Origin: Ardenticatenaceae bacterium | GTDB taxonomy: Bacteria > Chloroflexota > Anaerolineae > Promineifilales > Promineifilaceae | Length of the DNA stretch: 64,000 nt | Assembly: GCA_020634435.1 (NCBI GenBank) | Contig: JACKBS010000006.1 | Location: forward strand, 124,001-188,000 | Reading direction: 5' to 3' | Shown here: piece by piece, positions 52,120-60,419 of the stretch | Numbering within the stretch: the first letter of the stretch is position 1 | Layout: every line of letters starts with the position of its first letter | Program-made: the position numbers and the translations under genes | The notes under the pieces: generated by a model | What the model was told of the DNA's origin: nothing | Seen by the model: the letters and a program-made list of their open reading frames with translations, nothing else | The model's database searches: none

Positions 52120-52650
52120 CTACTGCTCCCCGTTCACTGCCTCATCTTCTTCATCCACGATGACTACCAGCACCTGGTCTTTTTCTACGCTGGCGCCCGA
52201 CTCTACGCTTATCCGGGCTACAATGCCATCCTTGGGGGCGCGCAGTTCATTTTCCATCTTCATAGATTCTAGAATGATCACCTTGTCGCCTTTCTTCACG
52301 TGCTGCCCTTCGGATACAGGAACTGCCACAATCAGGCCAGGCATGGGGGATTTAATTTGCGCTTCACCGGCAATATCGCTGGCCACGCCGCGGGCTTTGG
52401 CCAGGCGATAGGCACGTTCGTCCTGCACTTTGACGGTGTACAGCTCACCTTTGGTGAGCACTTCCCACACATCATCGCGGGCTTCTACCACCGCTTCCAG
52501 CGACTGGTGGTTTAGCAGCAAGGAAAGCACATCCGCTTCGGGCAGATGCTGAAAATCAATATCGTAGCGCACGCCATTGACCAAAATTTGGTTGTTGTGC
52601 TCAATTTCAATAATAAATTCTTCGTCGTTTACCGTGGTTATGTATTTCAT
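52120..52650 (-). CDS. Biotin carboxyl carrier protein of an acyl-CoA carboxylase
   Basis: This 176-residue protein has a C-terminal biotinyl domain (residues 98-170) with ILESMKMENE, where Lys131 carries biotin. The N-terminal 80 residues form the BCCP-type leader domain. It shuttles carboxyl groups between biotin carboxylase and carboxyltransferase. Both partners are encoded just upstream on the same strand. The start is ATG 52650; the longer frame would translate a repeat hairpin. Confidence 0.92.
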   Translation of the reverse strand: MKYITTVNDEEFIIEIEHNNQILVNGVRYDIDFQHLPEADVLSLLLNHQSLEAVVEARDDVWEVLTKGELYTVKVQDERAYRLAKARGVASDIAGEAQIKSPMPGLIVAVPVSEGQHVKKGDKVIILESMKMENELRAPKDGIVARISVESGASVEKDQVLVVIVDEEDEAVNGEQ

Positions 52651-52664
52651 GGGCGTATGAACAT

Positions 52665-52697
52665 AGGTGCGACGCACTTTTAAAGTGCGTCGCACCT
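52665..52697. repeat. AGGTGCGACGCACTT hairpin, copy 2
   Basis: This is the same perfect 15-bp stem as at 49539-49572, with a three-base loop (TTA). It lies between the biotin carboxylase and BCCP genes, inside the presumed operon. Confidence 0.8.
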
Positions 52698-52705
52698 CCT
52701 ATTAA

Positions 52706-54223
52706 TTATTTTCGCAATCTTTCCCAACGACTGTACCATTTCCAGTTACTCACATCGCGCTCACCGGGAGCCACAATCTGGCTGGCATGTTGGCCCTGTT
52801 GATGGGCCATCATCGTGGCGAGAATGGCGGCTTCCATGGTGAGCGGCGCTTCGCGGTCGCTCATTTTGAACCGCTCTTCCACAAAATGAGTGTCAAATTG
52901 GCCGGTCATAAAGCGGTGGCTGTCTAGCATATGCTGGTGGAAGGGAATGTTGGTCTTCACCCCCATGATGCGATATTCCTCAAGCGCACGACGCATACGC
53001 AAGATGGCTTCGCCGCGTGTTTCGCCGTAGCAAATGAGTTTGCTGATCATGGAGTCGTAGTAGGGTGTAATTTCGTAGCCGGGGAAGACGCCAGTGTCCA
53101 CGCGCACGCCAGGCCCAGTAGGCACACGGCTGACGGTGATCATGCCGGTAGAGGGCAGGTAATTGTTGTATGGATCTTCAGCGTTGATGCGGCACTCGAT
53201 GGCCCAGCCCTTCATTTTGATATCTTCTTGCTTAAAGCGCAGCCGCCGCCCGCGGGCAACCCGCAGCTGTTCCTGCACAATATCCACGCCGGTTACCAAT
53301 TCAGTGATGGGATGCTCTACCTGGACGCGGGTGTTCATCTCTAAAAAGTAGAAGTTTTTGTCTTTATCGAGCAAAAATTCGATGGTGCCTGCGCTGACGT
53401 AATCCACTGCTTTGGCGGCGGCGACAGCGACGGCTCCCATGCGCTGCCGCAGATCTTCATCCACGACAAAGCTGGGGCTTTCTTCAATTACTTTTTGATG
53501 GCGGCGCTGCAATGAGCATTCGCGTTCACCCAGGTGGATAACGTTGCCATGCATGTCGGCCAATACCTGGATTTCGATGTGACGGCCGTTTTCAATCAAT
53601 CGCTCCAAATAAACCGTGTCATCGCCAAAAGCGGCCTTGGCTTCGCGCCGCGCGGCGGCCAGCGCATCCGGCAAATCTACCGATTTGTACACCGGGCGCA
53701 TCCCCTTGCCGCCACCCCCGGCCGATGCTTTCACCAGCAGCGGGAAGCCCACAGTCTTGGCCGCTTCGATGAGCTCTTCATCCGTATCGCCAGAACCGCC
53801 AGGCACAACGGGAACACCAGCAGCAACGGCCGTTTGCCGGGCCGTCTGCTTGTCACCCATAATCCGGATCGCTTCTGGCGGAGGGCCAATAAACACCAGT
53901 CCGTTGTCCACACACATCTGGGCAAACTCGGCCCGTTCGGACAAAAAGCCATAGCCCGGATGGATCGCCTCTGCGCCGGACAGCTTGGCCACCTCGATGA
54001 TCTTGTCCATGCGCAGGTAACTGTCGCGCGCCGCCGACGGGCCGATGTGGTACGCCTCGGTCGCGTAACGCACGTGCAGCGCATTCCGGTCCGCATCCGA
54101 GTAAACCGCTACGGTGCTGATGCCCAACTCGTGGCACGCCCGCAAAATGCGCATGGCAATCTCGCCCCGGTTGGCGATGAGCAATTTTTCAAATCTCTTG
54201 GGTAATAAACTGTCTGTAGCCAT
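52706..54223 (-). CDS. accC: Biotin carboxylase subunit of acyl-CoA carboxylase
   Basis: This 505-residue ATP-grasp enzyme has KLLIANRGEIAMRILRACHELG, KASAGGGGKGMRPV (ATP-binding glycine loop), ERECSLQRRHQKVIEE, EMNTRVQVEHPITELVTGVD and GWAIECRINAEDP. It carboxylates biotin on BCCP using bicarbonate and ATP. It is about 50 residues longer than E. coli AccC, with a C-terminal tail. With the PccB-like gene upstream and BCCP downstream it forms an acetyl-/propionyl-CoA carboxylase. Confidence 0.95.
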   Translation of the reverse strand: MATDSLLPKRFEKLLIANRGEIAMRILRACHELGISTVAVYSDADRNALHVRYATEAYHIGPSAARDSYLRMDKIIEVAKLSGAEAIHPGYGFLSERAEFAQMCVDNGLVFIGPPPEAIRIMGDKQTARQTAVAAGVPVVPGGSGDTDEELIEAAKTVGFPLLVKASAGGGGKGMRPVYKSVDLPDALAAARREAKAAFGDDTVYLERLIENGRHIEIQVLADMHGNVIHLGERECSLQRRHQKVIEESPSFVVDEDLRQRMGAVAVAAAKAVDYVSAGTIEFLLDKDKNFYFLEMNTRVQVEHPITELVTGVDIVQEQLRVARGRRLRFKQEDIKMKGWAIECRINAEDPYNNYLPSTGMITVSRVPTGPGVRVDTGVFPGYEITPYYDSMISKLICYGETRGEAILRMRRALEEYRIMGVKTNIPFHQHMLDSHRFMTGQFDTHFVEERFKMSDREAPLTMEAAILATMMAHQQGQHASQIVAPGERDVSNWKWYSRWERLRK

Positions 54224-54228
54224 TGTTT

Positions 54229-54318
54229 CGGTAATCGGTTATCGGTAATCGGTGGTCAGTAATCGGCGGTCGGTGACGGTGAAAGCTTACCGATTACTGA
54301 TTACGGTTTACCAATTAC
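54229..54318. repeat. GGTAATCGGTTATCGG quasi-palindromic repeat
   Basis: Degenerate GGTAATCGGT units are followed by TTACCGATTACTGATTACGG. The repeat fills the gap between the carboxyltransferase and biotin carboxylase genes. It is a variant of the family at 1968-2034. Confidence 0.7.
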
Positions 54319-54321
54319 CAT

Positions 54322-55866
54322 CTAGAGGGGAATATTCCCGTGTTTTTTCGGTGGGTTGTGGTCGCGTTTGTTTTGCAACATGTTCAGCGCGTTGATCAAG
54401 CGCGGCCGCGTCTGGCTAGGCTCAATCACATCATCGACGTAACCGCGCCGAGCCGCTTCGTATGGATTGGCAAACTGATCGCGATAATCGTCTACCAGTT
54501 CCGTTTTGCGGGCAACTGGGTCTTCGGCGCTGGCCAGTTCGCGGCGGAAGATGATGTTGACTGCGCCATCTGGTCCCATCACGGCAATTTCGGCCGTGGG
54601 CCAGGCCAGATTCAGGTCAGCACGGATGTGCTTGCTGTTCATGACGCAGTACGCGCCCCCGTACGCCTTGCGCGTGACAACGGTGATTTTGGGTACGGTC
54701 GCTTCGCAGAAGGCATAGAGCAGCTTGGCCCCGTGGCGAATGATGCCGCCGTGTTCTTGGTTGACACCGGGTAAAAAGCCGGGCACATCCTCAAACACAA
54801 TCAGGGGGATGTTGAAGCTGTCGCAAAAGCGGACAAAGCGCCCGGCCTTCTCGCTGGCAGCAATGTCTAGCACGCCCGCCAGCACCATTGGCTGGTTGGC
54901 CACAATCCCGACGGAGAAGCCGCCCAGACGAGCAAAGCCAACGACGATATTCTGAGCGAAATGCTCCTGAATTTCGTAAAAAACGCCGTCGTCCATGATG
55001 AGGTGGATGACGTCTTTGATGTCGTAGGGCTTGTTGGGATTGTCCGGCACCAGGTTGTTGAGGGCCGTTTCCGTGCGCAGACTGTCATCTTTAGTGGGCA
55101 CGAAGGGCGGGTCTTCCATATTGTTGGAAGGCAGGTAGCTCATCAATTCGCGGATGAGGTAGAGGGCGTCGGCTTCGGATTCAGCAGCCATGTGGGCCAC
55201 GCCGCTCTTTTCATTGTGGGTCATGGCCCCGCCCAACTCTTCAAAGGAGACTTCTTCGCCAGTAACCGCTTTCACGACGTCTGGCCCGGTGATGAACATG
55301 TAGCTGCTCTCTTTGACCATGTAGATAAAGTCGGTGAGGGCGGGGGAGTAAACCGCACCACCTGCGCACGGCCCCATGATGGCGCTGATTTGGGGAATCA
55401 CGCCAGAGGCCAGGGTGTTGCGCAGGAAGATGTCGGCGTAGCCACCCAGGCTGACAACGCCTTCCTGAATGCGCGCCCCGCCGGAATCGTTGAGGCCAAT
55501 GACCGGTGCGCCGTTACGCATAGCCATATCCATGATCTTGCAAATCTTTTCTGCATGAACCTGGCTGAGGCTGCCGCCAAAGACGGTGAAATCCTGGCTG
55601 AAGACGTAGACGAGACGGCCGTCTACCGTTCCCCATCCCGTCACGACACTATCGCCCAGGAATTTTTGCTGATCCATGCCAAAGTTGCGTTCGCGATGGG
55701 TCACAAAGGCGTCGATCTCGCGGAAGGAGCCTTTGTCTAGCAAGAGATCAATCCGCTCGCGGGCGGTCATCTTGCCTTTTTCCTTGTGCCGGGCAACGCG
55801 CTCGGGACCGCCGCCCTGCTGTGACTCTTGTCTTAGCTGTTGGAGTTTTTCGAGTTTATTGCTCAT
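54322..55866 (-). CDS. Acyl-CoA carboxylase carboxyltransferase subunit (PccB-like)
   Basis: This 514-residue protein of the crotonase-fold carboxyltransferase family has RHKEKGKMTARERIDLLLDKGSF, GGSLSQVHAEKI, NDSGGARIQEGV, GPCAGGAVYSPALTDFI, DVPGFLPGVNQEHGGIIRHGAK and the C-terminal AYGGAYCVMNSKHI. It transfers CO2 from biotin to propionyl- or acetyl-CoA. Substrate choice cannot be read from the motifs alone. It overlaps the upstream membrane protein gene by eleven bases. Confidence 0.95.
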   Translation of the reverse strand: MSNKLEKLQQLRQESQQGGGPERVARHKEKGKMTARERIDLLLDKGSFREIDAFVTHRERNFGMDQQKFLGDSVVTGWGTVDGRLVYVFSQDFTVFGGSLSQVHAEKICKIMDMAMRNGAPVIGLNDSGGARIQEGVVSLGGYADIFLRNTLASGVIPQISAIMGPCAGGAVYSPALTDFIYMVKESSYMFITGPDVVKAVTGEEVSFEELGGAMTHNEKSGVAHMAAESEADALYLIRELMSYLPSNNMEDPPFVPTKDDSLRTETALNNLVPDNPNKPYDIKDVIHLIMDDGVFYEIQEHFAQNIVVGFARLGGFSVGIVANQPMVLAGVLDIAASEKAGRFVRFCDSFNIPLIVFEDVPGFLPGVNQEHGGIIRHGAKLLYAFCEATVPKITVVTRKAYGGAYCVMNSKHIRADLNLAWPTAEIAVMGPDGAVNIIFRRELASAEDPVARKTELVDDYRDQFANPYEAARRGYVDDVIEPSQTRPRLINALNMLQNKRDHNPPKKHGNIPL

Positions 55867-56278
55867 AGTAAAAGTAGGTTCGGGTGGCACGCCAAAGCGA
55901 CCACCGGGTAAATAAGACTGTGCCGATAAGAATGAACGTGGTGATTAGCCACAAGGACCAATTGCGCGGCGGCTGAGCGAATAACAGCCAGATGCCGGTT
56001 TCGTAAACGGTATAGCAGGCGATGGTAATGGGAATAGCACGCAAGGAAAACGGCCGTCTTCGCCAGAGCTGCCACGCCAGGCCAAAAAACAAAACTGTAA
56101 AGATCGCCGCGCCTGCCAGACGTAAACGCGGGTCTGGTTGAATGCCTAGAACCTCTGCTAATTCGAGCTGCTGGCCAATGGCAATGGCTCGCCCAAGATT
56201 CCATGTTCCTAAAAAAATAACACTCCAAAGTGTAATAGTTACGGTGTGGGGTCGGTTTGGAGCAGTATGGCTACTCAT
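55856..56278 (-). CDS. Small membrane protein, unknown function
   Basis: This 140-residue protein has four predicted helices: WSVIFLGTWNLGRAIAIG, AGAAIFTVLFFGLAWQLW, IPITIACYTVYETGIWLLF and WLITTFILIGTVLFTRW. I do not recognise the family. Its 3' end overlaps the carboxyltransferase start, so it belongs to that transcript. I chose the ATG at 56278; the longer frame to 56344 has a basic, unconvincing extension. Confidence 0.7.
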   Translation of the reverse strand: MSSHTAPNRPHTVTITLWSVIFLGTWNLGRAIAIGQQLELAEVLGIQPDPRLRLAGAAIFTVLFFGLAWQLWRRRPFSLRAIPITIACYTVYETGIWLLFAQPPRNWSLWLITTFILIGTVLFTRWSLWRATRTYFYYEQ

Positions 56279-56354
56279 TACAAAAATTATAAAGGATCGG
56301 AGGGCAGTTGTCAGTATTTGCCCGTGAACCCGTGCACGGCGCATAATATTGGCG

Positions 56355-56402
56355 AGGAGATTAGAGATTGGAGACTGGAGATTTGGCTAATCTCTGCTCT
56401 CC
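56355..56402. repeat. GGAGATTAGAGATT-family repeat
   Basis: AGGAGATTAGAGATTGGAGA and a short inverse TAATCTCTGCTCTCC lie in the divergent region between the small membrane protein gene and the CBM9-like gene. Confidence 0.7.
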
Positions 56403-56437
56403 TACGAATGTAGAAAATTCAACGGTTAGGATTCACC

Positions 56438-57391
56438 ATGCAAGGACCACAGCATAATCTGGATGACGATTGGGAAGGATTGGACCCGACACAGTCACGG
56501 ACTGGTTCGCGGACGATGCTGTATGCAGGCATCGGCATTGCCGTGTTGTTTGGCCTGGTAGTTTGTGGCGTGGCCGTTTATTTTGTCTGGTCTCAATTTC
56601 TAAGCGATCCGGCCGAGGTGGCATCGCCGCCAATTGTGGTGCCAACTTCGGCTGTGGAGGAAACGGCCGTTGCCCTCACCGATCAGCCAGATATTGCCCC
56701 TACGAGCACATTACCCGCGTCCGCCCCGACCGTGCCTGCCAGCAGCGGCACCGTTACAGCCGCGCGCCTTACGGCCCCGCCGACTATTGACGGCGTTCTA
56801 GGCGAATGGACGGGTGTGGCAGCGGTGAGTTCGAGGAACCGCGTGTACAGCGTGGCCGGTTGGGATGGCACGGTGGATTGTACGGCCGTCTGGCAGCTGG
56901 CCTGGGATGACACCAATCTCTACGTTGCCGTGCGCGTAACGGATGACATTCACGTGCAAAACGCCAGCGGCAATCTGATTTATCGTGGTGACAGCGTGGA
57001 CATGCAGTTTGATACCAACTTGCAGGGCGACTATGACAACAGCCTCAGCCCCGATGACTTTCAGATCACCCTGTCGCCGGGCAGCTTTGCGGGCAGCGGA
57101 CCCACCGCCTTTCGCTACCAGGGCACGGCCAGCGGCGCGATTTTGGATGCACCGGGCGGGCATCATGTGACGGTGGCGGCCCAGCAAACCAGCACGGGTT
57201 ACACGCTGGAGGCAGCGATTCCCTGGAGCGACCTGAATCTAACGCCCAGCGCTGGCCTGACCATCGGCCTCTCGCTGAACGCCAACGACAATGATACGGT
57301 GGGAACGGCCGTTCAAGAAGTGATGATGTCTAATAATCCCAACCGTACCCTAACCGACCCGACGACGTGGGGCACGCTTACTTTGGAGTGA
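56438..57391 (+). CDS. Membrane-anchored CBM9-like (sugar-binding) protein
   Basis: The protein has 317 residues. A cytoplasmic N-terminus is followed by one membrane helix (LYAGIGIAVLFGLVVCGVAVYFVW), a Pro/Thr/Ala-rich linker and a C-terminal beta-sandwich (residues 108-317). That sandwich starts LTAPPTIDGVLGEWTG and has LAWDDTNLYVAVRVTDD, GDSVDMQFDTN and LEAAIPWSDL, matching the CBM9/DUF1083 family. Such domains bind sugars or heme-like ligands outside the cell. No enzymatic domain is attached. Confidence 0.85.
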   Translation: MQGPQHNLDDDWEGLDPTQSRTGSRTMLYAGIGIAVLFGLVVCGVAVYFVWSQFLSDPAEVASPPIVVPTSAVEETAVALTDQPDIAPTSTLPASAPTVPASSGTVTAARLTAPPTIDGVLGEWTGVAAVSSRNRVYSVAGWDGTVDCTAVWQLAWDDTNLYVAVRVTDDIHVQNASGNLIYRGDSVDMQFDTNLQGDYDNSLSPDDFQITLSPGSFAGSGPTAFRYQGTASGAILDAPGGHHVTVAAQQTSTGYTLEAAIPWSDLNLTPSAGLTIGLSLNANDNDTVGTAVQEVMMSNNPNRTLTDPTTWGTLTLE

Positions 57392-57446
57392 TAAGTAAAA
57401 AGTGAAAAGTAGGTCGCTTATCACTTTTTACTTTTCACTTTTCACT
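57387..57446. repeat. AAAAGTGAAAAGT quasi-palindrome
   Basis: AGTGATAAGTAAAAAGTGAA runs into its inverse TCACTTTTTACTTTTCACTT. It provides the stop codon context of the CBM9 gene and the leader of the lipase gene. A related run is at 51972-51996. Confidence 0.7.
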
Positions 57447-57460
57447 AAAAAGAGGGAAAA

Positions 57461-58291
57461 ATGAAACACGAAGAATCCACTTTCAAAAGCGCCGATGGCC
57501 TTGATTTGTATTACCAAAGCTGGCTGCCGGATGGTGAACCCAAAGCAGTGATTGTGATTGTGCACGGTATGGGCGAGTATGGGGGACGGTACCGTCACGT
57601 GGTCAACGCCCTGGTGCCCAAAGGATACGCCATCTATGCTGCTGACCATCGCGGACACGGCCGTTCCCCCGGTAAGCGCATGTTTGTGAATAAATGGTCA
57701 GAATACCTGGATGATTTGGGGTTGTTTATTAAACTCGTGAAGAGTAAGTGGGTTGGACGGCCGTTCTTCCTCTATGGGCACAGCATGGGGGGCAACATCA
57801 CCCTCAACTACGTCCTGCGCAATCCCGACGGCTATAACGGGGTCGTAATCTCCGCCCCAGCGGTGGGCAAGCTGGATGTGCCGCCCATTTTGGCTCTTAT
57901 CAGCAAAATCATGTCCAAATTGGCACCCGCCATGCAGGTAAAAACCAATCTGGAACTCAGCGACATCTCCCGCGATCCGGTGGAATCCCAGGCGTACGGC
58001 GACGATCCGCTCATCCAGACGTTTGCCACGCCCCGCTTTGGCGTAGAGCTGCCCGCCTCGGCCGAATGGGCGATGGCTCACGCCGCCGACTTTCAGCCGC
58101 CGCTGCTCATGATTCACGGCGATAGCGACAACATCGTTAACGTTTCGGCCAGCCGCAACTTTTTTGCCCAGGTGCCGCAGCCAGACAAAAAGCTGATTGT
58201 ATACGAAGGCGGCGTACACGAGTCGCACAACGACATTCACCGTGACCAGGTTATCGCGGATATTGAGCAGTGGCTGGAGGAGCATCTATAA
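57461..58291 (+). CDS. Alpha/beta hydrolase, monoacylglycerol lipase-like
   Basis: The 276-residue protein has the oxyanion motif VHGMGEYGGRY, the nucleophile elbow YGHSMGG, an Asp in IHGDSDNIVN and the catalytic His in EGGVHESHND. DHRGHGRSPGKR is typical of Hydrolase_4 monoacylglycerol lipases and lysophospholipases. It is probably cytoplasmic, as no signal peptide is seen. AGAGGG precedes the ATG. Confidence 0.92.
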   Translation: MKHEESTFKSADGLDLYYQSWLPDGEPKAVIVIVHGMGEYGGRYRHVVNALVPKGYAIYAADHRGHGRSPGKRMFVNKWSEYLDDLGLFIKLVKSKWVGRPFFLYGHSMGGNITLNYVLRNPDGYNGVVISAPAVGKLDVPPILALISKIMSKLAPAMQVKTNLELSDISRDPVESQAYGDDPLIQTFATPRFGVELPASAEWAMAHAADFQPPLLMIHGDSDNIVNVSASRNFFAQVPQPDKKLIVYEGGVHESHNDIHRDQVIADIEQWLEEHL

Positions 58292-58296
58292 ACCGT

Positions 58297-58520
58297 GTCA
58301 TGCCCGTGAAAACGGGCATCCATTTGGCTAAACGCATGGATTCCCGCCTGCGCGTTGAGGAGAGGACATGTTTGTGTTCTCTCTGGGACACCTTTTGAAA
58401 AAATCGCATTCGGAGCCGTTTCTAGGTCATTTTTGACTCCGAAACGCTCAAAATCGCTCCGAATTGAGCTAATTGCTCAAAAGGTGTCCTCCCGTCAACG
58501 CCTGCGCGGGAATGACCCAA
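58297..58520. repeat. REP-like element interrupted by a MITE-like palindrome
   Basis: TGTCATGCCCGTGAAAACGG and GGATTCCCGCCTGCGCGTTG lie on the left, and TCAACGCCTGCGCGGGAATG on the right. They are REP-like halves resembling 26666-26722. The 104-bp element at 58386-58489 separates them. Confidence 0.65.
58386..58489. mobile_element. MITE-like nested palindrome, 104 bp
   Basis: Terminal inverted repeats GGACACCTTTTGA (58386-58398) and TCAAAAGGTGTCC (58477-58489) are perfect. Inside are further inverted pairs, ATTCGGAGC/GCTCCGAAT and CGTTTC/GAAACG. It has no coding capacity. It could be a non-autonomous transposon; a second copy would be needed to prove that. Confidence 0.6.
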
Positions 58521-58533
58521 GAAAGAGTAAAAC

Positions 58534-58896
58534 ATGGACAAAATAATCATTCGTGATTTGCTATTGCGTGGCATCATCGGCATTAATCCCGATGAGCGCG
58601 TGAAGCAGCAAGATATTCTCATAAACATGGTCATTTGGGCCGATATTCGTAAAGCGGCCACCAGTGACGCCATCGAAGATGCAGTGGATTACAAATCGAT
58701 CACCAAACGCGTTATTCAGCATGTAGAAGCGTCTTCCGACTTTTTGGTGGAGCGGCTGGTGACGGATTTGGCCCGCCTGGTCATTATGGAATTTGGCGTA
58801 GAGCGGGTGATGGTGCGGGTGGAAAAGCCAACGGCGCTGCGCTTTGCTGAATCGGTGGGCATCGAGATTGAGCGCACCCGCGCCGACTTTGAATAA
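58534..58896 (+). CDS. folB: Dihydroneopterin aldolase
   Basis: The 120-residue protein has the FolB pattern IIIRDLLLRGIIGINPDERVKQQDILIN, VDYKSITKRVIQHVE and VERLVTDLARL with the catalytic Lys near the C-terminus in VRVEKPTALRFAESVG. It forms 6-hydroxymethyl-dihydropterin in folate synthesis. folK follows after 106 bp of repeat DNA on the same strand. Confidence 0.95.
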   Translation: MDKIIIRDLLLRGIIGINPDERVKQQDILINMVIWADIRKAATSDAIEDAVDYKSITKRVIQHVEASSDFLVERLVTDLARLVIMEFGVERVMVRVEKPTALRFAESVGIEIERTRADFE

Positions 58897-58898
58897 GA

Positions 58899-58990
58899 GA
58901 GACGCAGAGATTGGAGAGTTTGCTGAGCGCGCAGAGGTTTTTTGGAGATTCTCTGTGCAGCTCTGTGCTTCTCTGTGAATCTCTGTGTTC
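58899..58990. repeat. CAGAGATTGG / CTCTGTG dispersed repeat
   Basis: AGACGCAGAGATTGGAGAGT followed by TTCTCTGTGCAGCTCTGTGC. This quasi-palindromic spacer sits between folB and folK and belongs to the family at 8698-8778. Confidence 0.65.
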
Positions 58991-59002
58991 CTGCTTTTAA
59001 AA

Positions 59003-59521
59003 ATGCCAAATCAAGTTGTTATTGCCCTGGGATCAAACATTGAGAAGGAACAGAATTTGCCGCGGGCGATTGAACTGCTGCGGGAGATGTGTGACGTTAC
59101 GGCCGTTTCCCCCATCTACGAAACCGAACCCGTTGGCCTGCTGAACCAGCCCAACTTTTGGAATACGGCCGTTCTTATCCAAACCGATCTCAGCGCCAGC
59201 CAGATCAAGCAGCAAATCATCGGCAGCATCGAGACGAAGCTTAAGCGCGTGCGCCAGGCGGATAAAAACGCGCCGCGCACCATCGACGCGGACATTGTGC
59301 TGTTTAATGATGCGGTGTTTGAATATGATGGCGGTGACGGCCGTTCCCGCCCGATTCCTGACCCTGATTTAGCTAAATTCCCCCATGTTGCCGTCCCCGT
59401 AGCCGACCTGCTGCCCGATTTCCCTCATCCACAAACTGGGGAATTACTGGGTGACTTGGCACAAAGATTGTTGGATGAGATGGTGAAGGAATACGGCCGT
59501 TCCCCCCTAAAAAGGGTCTAA
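59003..59521 (+). CDS. folK: 2-amino-4-hydroxy-6-hydroxymethyldihydropteridine pyrophosphokinase
   Basis: The 172-residue protein has the HPPK motifs VIALGSNIEKEQNLPRAIELL, SPIYETEPVG, QPNFWNTAV and the metal-binding APRTIDADIVLF. It transfers pyrophosphate to the pterin made by FolB. The start is ATG 59003, in a T/A-rich context without a ribosome site. The last codons form a GRSPLKRV tail. Confidence 0.95.
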   Translation: MPNQVVIALGSNIEKEQNLPRAIELLREMCDVTAVSPIYETEPVGLLNQPNFWNTAVLIQTDLSASQIKQQIIGSIETKLKRVRQADKNAPRTIDADIVLFNDAVFEYDGGDGRSRPIPDPDLAKFPHVAVPVADLLPDFPHPQTGELLGDLAQRLLDEMVKEYGRSPLKRV

Positions 59522-59522
59522 T

Positions 59523-59570
59523 CACCTTGTCACCCCTTCACCTTGTCACCTTGTCACCCGTTCACCCCTG
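59523..59570. repeat. CACCTTGTCACCCCTTCACC tandem units
   Basis: CACCTTGTCAC/CCCTTCACC units lie between the convergent folK and xthA 3' ends. A short inverse relative (GGTGACAAGTTGAAGGGGTG) follows the FHA gene at 40971-40990. Confidence 0.6.
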
Positions 59571-60335
59571 CAAAGTCAAACTCACTGGACAATGATCCGA
59601 CCCCATCACATCTGCATGAATGGTGGCTTCGGCGATGCGTGGCGCTAGGTCTGGGCTGGTGAAGAAGTAGTCCAGACGCCAGCCCACGTTGCGACCGCGT
59701 GCGCCGCCGATGTTGCTCCACCAGCTGTATGCGCCTGTTTGCTCCGGGTAGAGGTGGCGGAAGCTGTCGATGTAGCCTTGCTCAACGATTTGATCCAGCC
59801 AGGCACATTCTTCCAGCAAAAAGCCGGTCGTGTTGCGATTCTGCTTGGGTCGCGCCAGATCGATCTCCTTGTGCGAGGTGTTCACATCGCCGCAAAAAAT
59901 CACTGATTTGTCCGAGGCAATCAGCTCATTGCAAAAATCGAGAAAAGCAGCTTTGTAGGCCATCTTGAAGGGCACGCGGCTGTGGTCGCGGCTGCCGTTG
60001 GGGAAGTAGGCGCCAATGAACACAAAGTCGTCATACTCGGCCACGACGGTACGCCCTTCGCGGTCATATTCTTCGATGCCCAGGCCAATTTGCACGTTGT
60101 TTGGCTCTGTTTTGCTGTAGAGGGCCACGCCGCTGTACCCTTTTTTCTCCGCCCAGGCCCAGTAGGTGTGGTAGCCATCGGGCTGACGCAGCTCGGCGGC
60201 AAGCTGATCGGGGTGGCATTTGGTTTCTTGCAGGCTCAAGATGTCTGGTTGGGTTTGGTACAGCCAGTCGAGAAACCCTTTTTTATGAGCGGCCCGCAGG
60301 CCATTAACATTCCAGGAGTAAAGTGTTGTTGTCAT
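59562..60335 (-). CDS. xthA: Exodeoxyribonuclease III / AP endonuclease
   Basis: The 257-residue protein has the complete EEP fold signature: SWNVNGLRAAHKKGF, LSLQETKCH (catalytic Glu), GYSGVALYSK, GRTVVAEYDDFVFIGAYFPNG, IFCGDVNTSHKEID and a C-terminal WRLDYFF...GSDHCPVSL (catalytic Asp-His). It nicks abasic sites and trims 3' blocks in base excision repair. I used ATG 60335; TACAAT lies six bases upstream, so the message may be leaderless. Confidence 0.95.
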   Translation of the reverse strand: MTTTLYSWNVNGLRAAHKKGFLDWLYQTQPDILSLQETKCHPDQLAAELRQPDGYHTYWAWAEKKGYSGVALYSKTEPNNVQIGLGIEEYDREGRTVVAEYDDFVFIGAYFPNGSRDHSRVPFKMAYKAAFLDFCNELIASDKSVIFCGDVNTSHKEIDLARPKQNRNTTGFLLEECAWLDQIVEQGYIDSFRHLYPEQTGAYSWWSNIGGARGRNVGWRLDYFFTSPDLAPRIAEATIHADVMGSDHCPVSLTLQG

Positions 60336-60355
60336 GCAGCGATTGTACCGGTTTT

Positions 60356-60406
60356 GGCGGGAATCAGCATCGGATAATATGGATTCCCGCCTGTGCGGGA
60401 ATGACA
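60356..60406. repeat. REP-like element
   Basis: GCGGGAATC...GGATTCCCGC is followed by CTGTGCGGGAATGACA. It lies between xthA and the DUF1990 gene and is not interrupted. Confidence 0.65.
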
Positions 60407-60419
60407 TAGTAAGGGTGTG

